Origin: Propionivibrio hellwigii
GTDB taxonomy: Bacteria > Pseudomonadota > Gammaproteobacteria > Burkholderiales > Rhodocyclaceae
NCBI RefSeq assembly: GCF_041770905.1
Contig: NZ_JBEUWX010000002.1
Location: 1,846,350 to 1,910,349, forward strand
Direction of reading: 5' to 3'
DNA length: 64,000 bases
The notes under the pieces were generated by a model. It worked only from the letters and a program-made list of their open reading frames with translations, ran no database searches and was not told the DNA's origin. Of this stretch, positions 34,385 to 44,530 are shown piece after piece (the stretch's first letter is position 1; each line of letters begins with the position of its first letter). Both the position numbers and the translations under genes were made by a program.

Positions 34385-35317
34385 CTACTTTTTCGCCTTT
34401 GCCTTCGTCGCTTTGTCGGCATAAGGCGTCATCCGGAAGCGGTAGACTTCCGAAATCTCTCTGTCGTAGCCAGGGTAAAAACCTTTGACCATGCCAAGCA
34501 CGATGCGCGAGCCGCGGTTGAACAGGATCAGTAATTCACCCGTTTTTGGATCGACGCCACCTGCTTCGATTTCGCCTTGGCGTTTGACCTCGGAGAAAAT
34601 CTTCTCGCGCACGACATGCGCGTAGGTCTTGTCCGTGACATCAATGCGGTACAGATTGTCCGGCTCGTCGAAGTCGGCATTGCCGTCGTCCGCGGTGACG
34701 AACAGCTTGCCCTTCCAGTAATGGATGCCCTGAATCCATTGCGGCACGGCCTGCAAATGTACCTTGCGCAGGTATTTGCCGGTGTCCAGGCTGTATTCAT
34801 AAATGTAACGCCCGCTTTCCTCGCCCACCCAGGAGACCATCCATACCGTGCGCTTGTCGGTATCGACGCAAATGCCGGACACTTCCTGCTGGCCGCTGGA
34901 CGGCTCGAAGCTGAATGAACGCTTGAGCTTGAGCGTTTCAGCATCGTGAATGGCAATCTGGATATCCTTGCCGACGCCGTCCATGAAATTTTCGGCGCTG
35001 ACAAAAATCTCGCCGTTGAAAACGTCGATGCCGCCAATGTGATTGGCCGGAATCGGGTAGCCGTCAAACGGCGTCTCATTGGCAAGCAGCAGCTTGCCGT
35101 TCTTGTCGTACTTGTAGAGTGCTTTGCTGCCGCTGACGTAGTAGTAATTGCCGTCGCTGGCAACGCCCTGACGCCCCTTGACCTCAAACGTATCGATCAA
35201 CTGATAGCGATAGGTCGGCTGAGTGGTCAGCGAAGCATCAACTGCCTGAGCGATTGGAGCAAACGTCAACGCACCGAGCATCAACGGTAGCGCAAGAGAA
35301 CGAAAACGAATCGTCAT
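34385..35317 (-). CDS. Exported beta-propeller-like protein of unknown function
   Basis: The product has a signal peptide (MTIRFRSLALPLMLGALTFA, cleavage after AQA) and a mature part of about 285 residues with repeated strands such as GVASDGNYYYVSGSKALYKY, GGIDVFNGEIFVSAENF, SGICVDTDKRTVWMVSWVGE and GIHYWKGKLFVTADDGN. This spacing suggests a beta-propeller. The end is Lys/Ala rich (KATKAKAKK). Starts at 35335 and 35323 are also possible. No family name is assigned. Its stop lies against the repeat island. Confidence 0.72.
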   Translation of the reverse strand: MTIRFRSLALPLMLGALTFAPIAQAVDASLTTQPTYRYQLIDTFEVKGRQGVASDGNYYYVSGSKALYKYDKNGKLLLANETPFDGYPIPANHIGGIDVFNGEIFVSAENFMDGVGKDIQIAIHDAETLKLKRSFSFEPSSGQQEVSGICVDTDKRTVWMVSWVGEESGRYIYEYSLDTGKYLRKVHLQAVPQWIQGIHYWKGKLFVTADDGNADFDEPDNLYRIDVTDKTYAHVVREKIFSEVKRQGEIEAGGVDPKTGELLILFNRGSRIVLGMVKGFYPGYDREISEVYRFRMTPYADKATKAKAKK

Positions 35318-35555
35318 GATAGCCATCTCTCCCATTCGAATAGTCGATTATCGAAAACCGGATTACAGCCCCCGGCGCCGACCGATGCTAAGGCAGGGTA
35401 ATACCAAAGTCAATCGGGAACGGAGGACTCATCTGGCGTATTCGTATCCTGTGGAGACGCCGCTATGACGGTGCGGGGGCAGCCTCACGACACTGCACCG
35501 CCAGCATGGTGCGTATGCAATGCGGGCGGTCACAGTAATCAATGGCTGTCAATGT

Positions 35556-35993
35556 TCAGTCGTCGTAAATCTCCATGGAGACAGGTATCGGGAGATAGCG
35601 ATAATCATGGCGATGACCCCGCCGCCGAGGCTCGTAATAGACTTCGGGCGGCGCCTCATAGTATGTGGGCGATTCGTAATAATAAGTGGGCTGCGCCGGA
35701 TAAGAATAACTTCTCTCTGAATAACGGTAATTTGGAGGGTACGGATAATAATGCGCTGAATGTTCAGACTTATGGCGACGGCGTGACTGGCTGCCAATGG
35801 CCGCGCCTGTTGCTGCGCCAAGAACCCCACCGGTAACCATCGCATCACGTCCGCCTACGGAATGGCCGACCAGGGCGCCCGCTGCACCGCCGATCAAGGC
35901 GCCAACGACGGTATCATTGGCCAGCGCAGTGGCCGAAGTGGTCACGCCGAGTGAAAACACGATTACGGCGCCGAGCACTCTATTAGGTTTCAT
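35556..35993 (-). CDS. Glycine-zipper exported protein
   Basis: The 145-residue protein has a signal peptide (ending TALAND) and a glycine-zipper segment, VGALIGGAAGALVGHSVGGR then VTGGVLGAATGAAIGSQSRR, like small outer-membrane-associated proteins. The C-terminal half is rich in Tyr and Pro (YYYESPTYYEAPPEVYYEPR). The function is unknown. It is a single gene between the propeller-like gene and dnaE. A good AAGGAGAA site lies before the ATG. Confidence 0.75.
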   Translation of the reverse strand: MKPNRVLGAVIVFSLGVTTSATALANDTVVGALIGGAAGALVGHSVGGRDAMVTGGVLGAATGAAIGSQSRRRHKSEHSAHYYPYPPNYRYSERSYSYPAQPTYYYESPTYYEAPPEVYYEPRRRGHRHDYRYLPIPVSMEIYDD

Positions 35994-36275
35994 CGTCTTG
36001 TTCTCCTTTGGTTAATTTCCAATCCACGCCTACTTCATTGCGTATCATCGAGCGTCGCAGACTATCGAAGCGCATTCCCTTTGTCCTCAACAAACTGTAA
36101 GCAGTTGTTTCCCACCGATGCCGGAATCTGCAAGGCGGAAAACCGCAAGTTAAGATGCCAAATCCGGTAACGCATCCGGCAGAATTCGGCATACACACTG
36201 TCATCCAAAGAAGAAACGTTCTGCGCTGTCTGGCGGGAAAATGAAGGGTACGGAGAAGGGCAGTAAAATATCCGG

Positions 36276-39200
36276 ATGCCCGAACCGCGTTTTGTCCATC
36301 TACGCCTGCATAGCGAATACTCGATCACCGACAGTACGGTGCGTCTGGATGCCGGCAAAAATCACGAATGTCCGCCTGTGATGCGCGCCGCCGCCGACGG
36401 GATGCCGGCGCTTGCCCTGACCGATCTGGCGAACTGTTTTGGCTTCGTCAAGTTCTACAGTGCGGCCAGGGCGCGCGGCATCAAGCCGATTCTCGGTTGC
36501 GATGTCTATCTGGCTAATGAGGCCGATCCCGACCGTCCGTATCGCCTGCTGCTTCTGTGCCGGACGCATCGCGGTTATCTACAGCTCTGCGAGCTTCTCT
36601 CGCGGGCGCAGCTTGCACCGCGTGTGCGCGGCCGGGCGGAAGTGACTCGTCAGATGCTGGACGAAGTTCCTCTTGATGGCTTGATCGCCCTGTCGGGCGC
36701 CTCGTTGGGCGATGTCGGTGAAGCCTTGCAGCAGGGGCATGCCGATCTGGCGGCTAGCCGCGCCCGTTACTGGATGAAGCGTTTTCCGGAAGCGTTCTAT
36801 CTGGAAATTCAGCGTTTCCAGCCGCGTGATTCGGCGCATTATCGGTTGCAGGAAAGTTTGGTTACAGCCACAGCGGCTTTGGCGACAGAACTCGATTTAC
36901 CGCTTGTGGCAACGCACCCGATCCAGTTTCTTGAGCGCGGCGACTTCATGGCGCACGAGGCGCGCGTCTGCATCGCGGAAGGCCAGATGCTCGGTGACAT
37001 GCGGCGTCCCCGCCTCTATACCGAGGAGCAATACTTTAAATCAACGGGCGAGATGCTCGAACTTTTCGCCGATCTGCCGGCGGCGATCGAGAATGCGGTT
37101 GAGATTGCCCGCCGCTGCAATCTGACGGTGACGCTGGGTAAGCATTATCTGCCTGTCTTCCCGACGCCGGAGGGTATTTCTCTCGATGATTTCTTGGTGG
37201 CGGAAGCCGAGCGCGGCCTGGAGCGGCGCCTTGTGCAGCTATACCCTGATCCGGCGCAGCGCGCACAGCAGCGCCCCACCTATGACGCCCGCCTGCGCAC
37301 CGAGATCGAGACCATCATCAAAATGGGCTTCTCCGGCTACTTCCTGATCGTGGCCGACTTCATCAACTGGGGTAAAAAAAATGACGTCCCCGTCGGGCCG
37401 GGGCGCGGCTCGGGCGCAGGTTCGCTCGTGGCCTTCTCCATCGGCATCACCGATCTGGATCCTTTGCGCTACGCCCTGCTGTTTGAGCGCTTCCTCAACC
37501 CGGAGCGCGTGTCGATGCCGGACTTCGACATCGATTTTTGTCAGGATAAACGCGGACGCGTCATCGAATACGTGCGCGAGAAATACGGCAAAGACGCCGT
37601 GTCGCAAATTGCCACCTTCGGGACGATGTCGTCCAAAGCGGTCATCCGCGACGTCGGGCGCGTGCTCGATCTGCCCTATTCCTTCTGCGACCAGCTTTCC
37701 AAACTGATCCCGCTTGAACAGAATAAACCGTTGTCGCTGGCCAAGGCGATCGAGGCGGAACCCCAGCTGAAGGAACGCATCGAGAATGAAGAAGAGGTGC
37801 GCGAGCTGTTCGATCTGGCCGGCCGACTGGAAGACCTGACGCGCAATATTGGCATGCACGCCGGCGGCGTGCTGATTGCGCCCGGCCGGCTCACTGATTT
37901 TTGCCCGCTCTACTCGGCCGACAGCGGCGCTTCCGTCGTCTCCCAGTACGACAAGGACGATGTTGAAAAAGTCGGCCTCGTCAAGTTTGACTTTCTCGGA
38001 CTGCGCAATTTGACGACCATCAAGCAGGCCGTCGATTACGTCGAGTATTTGAGCGGTTCGCGCCCCGATCTGGACGCGCTGACCTTCGACGATCCCAAGA
38101 CCTACCAGATTCTCAAGGATGCCAATACGACGGCGATCTTCCAGGTGGAATCGGAAGGTATGAAAAAACTGCTCAAAAAGCTCCAGCCCGACCGCTTTGA
38201 AGACATCATCGCCGTGCTGGCGCTGTATCGGCCGGGGCCGCTCGGCTCAGGCATGGTCGATGACTTTATTCTGCGTAAGAAAGGGCAGCAGAAGATCGAC
38301 TATTTCCACCCTGACCTGAAAGACGCGCTGGAGCCGACTTACGGCGTCATCGTCTATCAGGAGCAGGTCATGCAGATTTCCCAGATTATCGGCGGTTACA
38401 CGCTCGGTGGCGCGGACATGCTGCGTCGGGCGATGGGCAAGAAAAAGCCGGAGGAAATGGCCAAGCACCGCGAGACGATCGCTGCCGGCGCAAAGAAGAA
38501 AGGCTACGATCCGGCGCTGGCTGAGGAACTCTTCGACCTGATGACCAAGTTTGCCGAATACGGTTTTAATAAATCGCATACGGCAGCTTATGCGGTCATC
38601 ACCTACCAGACAGCCTGGCTGAAAGCCCATCACTGCGCGGCTTTCATGGCGGCGACGCTGTCGTCGGACATGGACAATACCGATACGGTCAAGATTTTTT
38701 ACGACGATGCCCTCGCCAACGGGTTGAATATCCTCGGGCCGGACATCAACGCCTCCGGCTACCGTTTTACGCCGGTCGACCGCGCAACCCTTCGGTATGG
38801 CCTGGGCGCCATCAAGGGCACGGGCCAGCAGGCGGTCGAATGCATCGTTGCGGCGCGTAACGCGGGTGGCGCGTTCAAGGATCTGTTCGATTTCTGCCGC
38901 CGCGTCGATAAGCGGCTGGTCAACCGCCGCACGATCGAAGCGCTGATTCGCGCTGGCGCTTTCGATTCGATCGACAGCCATCGCGCCCGCCTGATGGCAT
39001 CGGTGGGTATTGCCATCGAAGCCGCAGAGCAGGCCGAGCGCGACGCCCTGCAGGTCAGTCTGTTTGACCTGCTCGACGATGCGGCGCAGGCGGAGCAGCA
39101 GCCGCACTATATCGAGGCAGCGCCTTGGCCGGAGCGCGATCGCCTGCGTGAGGAAAAAACGGCGCTGGGCTTCTTTTTTTCCGGGCATCCTTTCCATGCC

Positions 39201-39785
39201 GTCAAGCAGGAGGTTTCGCGCTTTGCGCATCGGCCGCTCGCGCGGCTTGAGGCCAGAAAGGAACCGCAAATTCTTGCTGGGCTGGTCGCCAGTGTGCGCA
39301 CCAAACTTACTGCGCGCGGCAAAATGGCTTTCATCCAGCTCGATGATGCTTCGGCATCGCTGGAAGTCTCCGTGTTCAATGAAACGTTTGAGACGTACAG
39401 GGACCGCATTGGGGTCGATGAAGTGCTGGTCGTCGAAGGCAAGGTGCAGAACGATGATTTTGCTGGCGAGGGTAAAGTACGCATCGTCGCGGATCGGCTG
39501 TTTTCATTGGCCGAAGCGCGCACGCGCTTTGCCCGCCAGTTGCGGATTACCCTCAACGGGCAGGCTAGCGGCGGCAATGCGCGCGCTGCCGCGCTGCGCC
39601 TGCAAGGATTGCTGGCGCCCTTTACGCAGGATGGCACTTGCCCCGTGTGCCTGAATTACCGCAATGCCGAGGCCTTGTGCGAACTGAAACTGGGCGATGC
39701 CTGCCGCGTTCGGCTGGAGGATGCGCTGCTGGATGCGCTGGGTGAATGGCTCAGGCCCGAAAGTGTGCTGGTGGAATATCCGTGA
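36276..39785 (+). CDS. dnaE: DNA polymerase III alpha subunit
   Basis: This is the replicative polymerase, 1169 residues and close to the E. coli length. The PHP domain begins FVHLRLHSEYSITDSTVRLD. The catalytic core includes GPGRGSGAGSLVAFSIGITD and the aspartates in MPDFDIDFCQDKRG. FPHD-type regions (EYGFNKSHTAAYAVITYQTA), an OB-fold (AFIQLDDASASLEVSVFNET) and the C-terminal tau-binding region follow. It starts MPEPRFVHLR. No frameshift is seen. It converges with the Yip1-like gene. Confidence 0.97.
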   Translation: MPEPRFVHLRLHSEYSITDSTVRLDAGKNHECPPVMRAAADGMPALALTDLANCFGFVKFYSAARARGIKPILGCDVYLANEADPDRPYRLLLLCRTHRGYLQLCELLSRAQLAPRVRGRAEVTRQMLDEVPLDGLIALSGASLGDVGEALQQGHADLAASRARYWMKRFPEAFYLEIQRFQPRDSAHYRLQESLVTATAALATELDLPLVATHPIQFLERGDFMAHEARVCIAEGQMLGDMRRPRLYTEEQYFKSTGEMLELFADLPAAIENAVEIARRCNLTVTLGKHYLPVFPTPEGISLDDFLVAEAERGLERRLVQLYPDPAQRAQQRPTYDARLRTEIETIIKMGFSGYFLIVADFINWGKKNDVPVGPGRGSGAGSLVAFSIGITDLDPLRYALLFERFLNPERVSMPDFDIDFCQDKRGRVIEYVREKYGKDAVSQIATFGTMSSKAVIRDVGRVLDLPYSFCDQLSKLIPLEQNKPLSLAKAIEAEPQLKERIENEEEVRELFDLAGRLEDLTRNIGMHAGGVLIAPGRLTDFCPLYSADSGASVVSQYDKDDVEKVGLVKFDFLGLRNLTTIKQAVDYVEYLSGSRPDLDALTFDDPKTYQILKDANTTAIFQVESEGMKKLLKKLQPDRFEDIIAVLALYRPGPLGSGMVDDFILRKKGQQKIDYFHPDLKDALEPTYGVIVYQEQVMQISQIIGGYTLGGADMLRRAMGKKKPEEMAKHRETIAAGAKKKGYDPALAEELFDLMTKFAEYGFNKSHTAAYAVITYQTAWLKAHHCAAFMAATLSSDMDNTDTVKIFYDDALANGLNILGPDINASGYRFTPVDRATLRYGLGAIKGTGQQAVECIVAARNAGGAFKDLFDFCRRVDKRLVNRRTIEALIRAGAFDSIDSHRARLMASVGIAIEAAEQAERDALQVSLFDLLDDAAQAEQQPHYIEAAPWPERDRLREEKTALGFFFSGHPFHAVKQEVSRFAHRPLARLEARKEPQILAGLVASVRTKLTARGKMAFIQLDDASASLEVSVFNETFETYRDRIGVDEVLVVEGKVQNDDFAGEGKVRIVADRLFSLAEARTRFARQLRITLNGQASGGNARAAALRLQGLLAPFTQDGTCPVCLNYRNAEALCELKLGDACRVRLEDALLDALGEWLRPESVLVEYP

Positions 39786-39879
39786 GCAGGGCGGCGCAAT
39801 CGATCTGGCGCGGCAGAGCGCTACGGGCGCTGCGATAAGGGGAAGGACAATACCGTCGGCGGGTTGGCAAGCCCAGTGA

Positions 39880-40452
39880 TTACCGGAAGAGTGAGAAGGC
39901 CAGGCTAAATATGCCCGCAAATACCGCGCCGATCGGCAGGGAGCAGATCAGCATCATGAAAGCAAAAGAAAAAGCTTTTTCTTGCGGCGTTTTCAGCATC
40001 GCAGGCGCGCCAAGAAACATCAGGTAGAACGAATACAGCAGCGCCAACATGCCGGCAATGATGAAATCCGGAAAAACGGAAAAAACGCTGCCTACCATGC
40101 CGGCGGTTGCGCTGTAGGCGACCAGTTGCAGGGCTTTTGATGGATCACTGAGTCCGCCGAAGCGTGGCGACAGTTTATTGGCCAGACAGGCCAGGGCGCC
40201 GATGATGCTGAGCAGCAGCCCATATCCGACGACCGTACCAATGCCTATCGACAGCCACGACGCAGGCGCTGTCTGTCCGGAGGCGCGGGCGGCGAGGACT
40301 GTTCCCACCAGGCTGGCGCAGACGGGAATCAGCGCAACGGGCATGATATAGCCGGTATACAACCCCCGGGCGTCGGTCTGCTCGGCCGCAATCGTCTGCC
40401 AGGTTTGTCTGGGTGAAAACAAAATTCCAATAATGTGCCGGATGAGTTTCAT
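39880..40452 (-). CDS. Yip1-family membrane protein
   Basis: The 190-residue protein begins MKLIRHIIGILFSPRQTWQT and has about five hydrophobic segments (VALIPVCASLVGTVLAA, WLSIGIGTVVGYGLLLSIIG, AGMVGSVFSVFPDFIIAGML and others). The SPRxTWxxIA start and overall plan match bacterial YIP1/DUF1282-type inner-membrane proteins of unknown function. Signals of an operon are absent, with a relic downstream of its start and dnaE on the other side. Confidence 0.78.
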   Translation of the reverse strand: MKLIRHIIGILFSPRQTWQTIAAEQTDARGLYTGYIMPVALIPVCASLVGTVLAARASGQTAPASWLSIGIGTVVGYGLLLSIIGALACLANKLSPRFGGLSDPSKALQLVAYSATAGMVGSVFSVFPDFIIAGMLALLYSFYLMFLGAPAMLKTPQEKAFSFAFMMLICSLPIGAVFAGIFSLAFSLFR

Positions 40453-40643
40453 GCAAAACCTTTTTCTTTGAACGGGGCTGTGATTGAAAGTGGGGAATAA
40501 GCTCGCCGTAGACCATGCGGGTATTACCCCCGTCGCTTGCCCCGAAAGGCCGCTATTATCCTAAAAATATCTGCCGGGCGCTTGTCGGTGGAAACTGTGT
40601 CAAATACCGCGAAACCCTTTGCCTGGCGTGGAAGTACAGGCGT

Positions 40644-41017
40644 GTTCATGCCGGTTACAGCTGCCTTGATACCAATATCAAAACCGCCGCAACGATTCGC
40701 GATGATGGCATTTTTCTGCTCATGCCGCGCCATCGCTGCAATCTATGGACGATCTATGTCCTGACGGATCAGCTTACGCTGAGCGACGGCGTCAATGCAT
40801 GGGCTATATCCAGTCCTCGGCAGGTGTGCGCGCTGCCGGCTACGCGACGTTCGCTCTCGTGGCCGCCTACCCGATCATGCCAAAACTGCAGGTTCAGCTT
40901 AATGTGGATAAGCTGTTCGACCGCAATGACTACACGCGCGTTGGCGGTATAAATATCTTTAGCATTCCCGGTGCGGAATGCAGCAGCACGGCAAATCTCC
41001 GTGACGACTTCAAGTAG
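40644..41017 (+). pseudogene. C-terminal relic of a TonB-dependent siderophore receptor
   Basis: Two plus-strand frames together read like the last strands of a FhuE/FpvA-type receptor: HAGYSCLDTNIKTA and PRHRCNLWTIYVLTDQ in one frame. After a shift near 40795 the other frame gives GYATFALVAAYPIMPKLQVQ and NVDKLFDRNDYTRVGGINIF and ends in NLRDDFK, a variant of the usual terminal Phe strand. The plug domain and most of the barrel are missing. It is therefore a degraded outer-membrane iron receptor, probably not functional. Confidence 0.8.
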
Positions 41018-41097
41018 CGCTCCGTTTGCCACCCGCAGTGGGCGGCACAAAAAATGTACAGGCCGGATAGGGCTCCGGCCTGTACCGGTTTCCGGGG

Positions 41098-41406
41098 TCA
41101 GTCATCCCGCCGGGAGGAGAGCACCTTGCCGGTTTTGGCATCGATGACGACATCGTATTCAAGGCCGTTTTCATCGAAAACTTCGACATCGAAATGGTCA
41201 CCCTTCCAGCTTCTGTCGAACTCGACTTCGGTTACACGCCCGTTCTTTACGGCCTGCGCGGCAATTTCCGCTGCCTTGTCAAAACTAATGTATTGGCTGC
41301 GGTTTTTTTCGTAGTACCACTGATCGTCTTTAGCAAAAGCGGGCGCGGAAAGTACCAGGAGCGAACCGGCGCCGAGTGCGGCAAGCAGGGTTTTAGTGAT
41401 TTTCAT
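41098..41406 (-). CDS. Exported PepSY-domain protein
   Basis: The 102-residue protein has a signal peptide (MKITKTLLAALGAGSLLVLS, cleavage after AFA) and a single PepSY domain in SFDKAAEIAAQAVKNGRVTE and DHFDVEVFDENGLEYDVVID, ending AKTGKVLSSRRDD. PepSY proteins are small periplasmic domains thought to inhibit or bind peptidases. A GGAG site precedes the start. It lies downstream of the TonB-receptor relic on the opposite strand. Confidence 0.88.
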   Translation of the reverse strand: MKITKTLLAALGAGSLLVLSAPAFAKDDQWYYEKNRSQYISFDKAAEIAAQAVKNGRVTEVEFDRSWKGDHFDVEVFDENGLEYDVVIDAKTGKVLSSRRDD

Positions 41407-41926
41407 GACATGAACTCCTTATGTGTATGCGTGGTTAAAAAAAAGACTGGCGTGTGTTCCAGTGCGGCGCATTGTATCGGTAAAGAATTAGGTGCACGTT
41501 AGGCCGCGCAGCGATGTTCGATTCATCGGCCTTTCGTGCCATCGTGCTGTCTTGCCATCGTACTGAGGTGAGCAGCCTCATTGTTCCTTTGCATGTTATA
41601 AAACAGTGAAATTTTGCAAAAAGGGATAAAAGCAGAGCAAAAAATTTCTGGGTGAGTGGCGCATCGATTGGTGGCGGAGCAGCGTGCGTTATCCATCATT
41701 GGTTCCCAGGCAAATCAGGATCGGTACGCGCTATGGCCGACTTGCGCGCGGAGCCGCGCCGGGTGGCTCGTTTCAGCCGGTGTTTCTCCGTGCGGCAGGC
41801 CGGTTGCGCATTACGGTCAGAAAACCGAAGCAGAATGCTTCAGTCCCGCATCGGCAGGAAAGCTCAACCAGTCCATAGGCAGGCTGTTAAAATCGCCCGG
41901 TTTTCCGTAGTGAAGAAGTCCTTGTC
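41407..41926. other. 520-bp gap upstream of ilvA, no gene recognised
   Basis: The gap between the divergent PepSY gene and ilvA has short frames with no convincing ribosome site or family pattern. It is A/T rich around 41590-41645 (TTATAAAACAGTGAAATTTT) and may hold promoters for both sides. No leader peptide rich in Ile, Leu or Val codons was seen. Confidence 0.5.
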
Positions 41927-43441
41927 ATGGCTACCGATTATCTCGAAAAAATTCTCAATGCACAGATCTACGATGTCGCGATAGAAACACCGCTCGATCC
42001 TGCCCCCAACCTCTCGGCGCGTATCAGCAATACCGTGCTCATCAAACGCGAAGACATGCAGCCGGTGTTCTCGTTTAAGCTGCGCGGCGCATACAACAAG
42101 CTGGCCAAACTTTCGCCGGAAAAGCGCAAACGCGGCGTCATCTGTGCTTCGGCCGGAAACCATGCGCAGGGGGTCGCGCTCTCGGCGGCGAAAATCGGCT
42201 GTCGTGCGGTGATCGTTATGCCGACGACGACGCCGGCCATCAAGGTCGATGCAGTCAGAAACCGGGGTGGTGAGGTTGTGCTGGCGGGCGATACGTATGA
42301 TGCCGCCTATGCCCATGCCCGCACGCTGGAGAAGCAGGAAAAACTCACCTTTGTGCATCCTTTCGACGATCCGGAGGTGATCGCCGGGCAGGGCACCATC
42401 GGCATGGAAATCCTGCGCCAGCATTCCCAGCCGATTTATGCTGTTTTTTGCGCCATTGGCGGCGGTGGGCTGATTGCCGGCGTGGCGGCCTACATCAAAC
42501 GCTTACGCCCGGATATCCGGGTGATCGGCGTTGAAACGCGCGATGCCGACGCGATGAGGCGCTCGCTCGAAGCGGGCAAGCGCGTGCGCCTGAAGCATGT
42601 CGGCCTGTTTGCCGACGGTACGGCAGTCAGATATGTCGGCGAAGAGACTTTCCGCCTTTGTCAGCAGCATGTCGACGAGGTGATTCTGGTCGATACCGAT
42701 GCCATCTGCGCGGCGATCAAGGATGTCTTTGAGGACACCCGTTCGATTCTTGAGCCTTCCGGCGCGCTGGCGATCGCCGGCGCCAAGGCCTATGCTGCGC
42801 GCAATCGCCTGAAAGACAAAACGCTGGTTGCCGTGGCATCCGGCGCCAACATGAATTTTGACCGTCTGCGCTTTGTCGCCGAGCGCGCCGAAATCGGCGA
42901 ACAGCGCGAAGCCGTATTCGCCGTCACCCTCCCTGAGCAGCCCGGCAGCTACAAGAAATTCATGAATCTGATCGGCGCCCGCAACATTACCGAATTCAAC
43001 TATCGCTATAACGACGCCCGCGATGCGCAGGTGTATGTCGGCATCCAGGTCGCCTCGCGCGCCGAGTCGCTCAAGTTGATCGAACAGCTGCGTCGCAATG
43101 GCTATGCCGCGCTTGATTTGACCGATGACGAAATGGCCAAGCTGCATATCCGCCATCTGGTGGGCGGGCATTCGCCGCAGGTCGACAACGAAATTCTCTA
43201 CCGTTTTGAATTTCCCGAACGGCCAGGCGCGCTGATGAATTTCCTCTCCCGCATGAGCGCGGGGTGGAATATCAGTCTCTTCCATTACCGCAATCACGGC
43301 GCTGACACCGGGCGTGTTCTCGTTGGTATGCAGGTGCCACCGGGTGAAATGAAAATATTCCGCGACTTCCTCAAGCAGCTTGGCTACGTACATTGGAACG
43401 AAACGGACAACCCCGCTTATCGTCTTTTCCTTGGTAAATGA
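41927..43441 (+). CDS. ilvA: Threonine dehydratase, biosynthetic
   Basis: IlvA converts threonine to 2-oxobutanoate, the first step to isoleucine. The 504-residue protein has the PLP lysine region VFSFKLRGAYNKL, SAGNHAQGVALSAAKIG and AIGGGGLIAGVAAYIK in the catalytic half. The C-terminal regulatory half shows two ACT-like repeats (FAVTLPEQPGSYKKFMNLIG and YRFEFPERPGALMNFLSRM), so feedback inhibition by isoleucine is expected. Length matches the biosynthetic rather than the catabolic enzyme. Confidence 0.96.
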   Translation: MATDYLEKILNAQIYDVAIETPLDPAPNLSARISNTVLIKREDMQPVFSFKLRGAYNKLAKLSPEKRKRGVICASAGNHAQGVALSAAKIGCRAVIVMPTTTPAIKVDAVRNRGGEVVLAGDTYDAAYAHARTLEKQEKLTFVHPFDDPEVIAGQGTIGMEILRQHSQPIYAVFCAIGGGGLIAGVAAYIKRLRPDIRVIGVETRDADAMRRSLEAGKRVRLKHVGLFADGTAVRYVGEETFRLCQQHVDEVILVDTDAICAAIKDVFEDTRSILEPSGALAIAGAKAYAARNRLKDKTLVAVASGANMNFDRLRFVAERAEIGEQREAVFAVTLPEQPGSYKKFMNLIGARNITEFNYRYNDARDAQVYVGIQVASRAESLKLIEQLRRNGYAALDLTDDEMAKLHIRHLVGGHSPQVDNEILYRFEFPERPGALMNFLSRMSAGWNISLFHYRNHGADTGRVLVGMQVPPGEMKIFRDFLKQLGYVHWNETDNPAYRLFLGK

Positions 43442-43584
43442 CCCAATATAGGCTATCCGGTTATAAGCAATAAACCAAAGCGTCTTTGTTCAGGGCAGCA
43501 GGTCGGCTACATTTCATCTGGCGCCGCAAAATTCTGCGGAACTTGAATCCTTCTGGATGATTGAAGCGTAAAGGAGAAACCTGC

Positions 43585-44523
43585 ATGTCCCTAAAAATTG
43601 CCAACAACGTGACCGAACTGATCGGTCATACGCCGCTGGTCAGGTTGAATCGTCTGACGGCCGGAATCCGCGGTACGGTTGCCGTCAAGCTCGAATTTTT
43701 CAATCCCGCGCACAGTGTCAAGGATCGCATCGCTGCGGCAATGATTGATGCGGCGCTTGCGGAGGGCAAAATCGGCCCCGATACCGTCATACTGGAACCG
43801 ACTTCGGGCAATACCGGCATCGGCCTGGCGATGATTTGCGCGGCGCGCGGGATCAAAAGTTGTTTCGTTATGCCGGAAACGATGAGCCGCGAGCGCCGCC
43901 TGCTGCTCAAGGCGTATGGCGCCGAACTCGTTCTGACGCCCGGTGCCGAGGGCATAGGGGGAGCGATCAGTCGCGCGCGGGAAATGGCGGCCGCCGATCC
44001 GCGTTACTTCATTCCACAGCAGTTCGAGAATCCTGCCAACCCGGCGATTCACCGGGCAAGCACCGCCGAAGAGATTTGGCGTGATACCGATGGCAAGGTC
44101 GATATTTTTGTTGCCGGTGTCGGTACCGGCGGGACGATTACAGGCGTCGGCGAAGTGCTCAAGGCGCGCAAACCGTCAGTGCAGGTCATTGCCGTCGAGC
44201 CGGATGCTTCGCCCGTGCTCTCTGGCGGGCAGAAGGGGCCGCATCCGATTCAGGGCATCGGCACGGGTTTCATCCCCGCCGTGCTCAATGTCAAGATTTA
44301 CGATGAAGTGGTTCGGGTCAAGACGGATGATGCACTGACCACGGCGCGTCGTATGGCGAGCGAAGAAGGCATTCTGGTCGGCATCTCGTCGGGGGCGGCC
44401 GTCTGGGCGGCTCTGCAAGTGGCGGCAAGGCCGCAGAACGAGGGCAAACTGAGCGTCGTCATCATTCCGTCGTTCGGCGAGCGTTATCTCTCCACGCCGT
44501 TATTTGCCAATCTGGACGCTTGA
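43585..44523 (+). CDS. cysK: Cysteine synthase A
   Basis: CysK makes cysteine from O-acetylserine and sulfide. The 312-residue product begins MSLKIANNVTELIGHTPLVR and has the PLP lysine in FFNPAHSVKDRIAAAM, the substrate loop PTSGNTGIGLAM, GVGTGGTITGVGEVLK and VGISSGAAVWAAL. The ATG at 43585 has AAGGAG nine bases upstream. A start at 43561 adds eight residues and no homology. A patB/malY-like C-S lyase follows by 7 nt, pointing to linked sulfur amino acid metabolism. Confidence 0.96.
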   Translation: MSLKIANNVTELIGHTPLVRLNRLTAGIRGTVAVKLEFFNPAHSVKDRIAAAMIDAALAEGKIGPDTVILEPTSGNTGIGLAMICAARGIKSCFVMPETMSRERRLLLKAYGAELVLTPGAEGIGGAISRAREMAAADPRYFIPQQFENPANPAIHRASTAEEIWRDTDGKVDIFVAGVGTGGTITGVGEVLKARKPSVQVIAVEPDASPVLSGGQKGPHPIQGIGTGFIPAVLNVKIYDEVVRVKTDDALTTARRMASEEGILVGISSGAAVWAALQVAARPQNEGKLSVVIIPSFGERYLSTPLFANLDA

Positions 44524-44530
44524 AATCACG

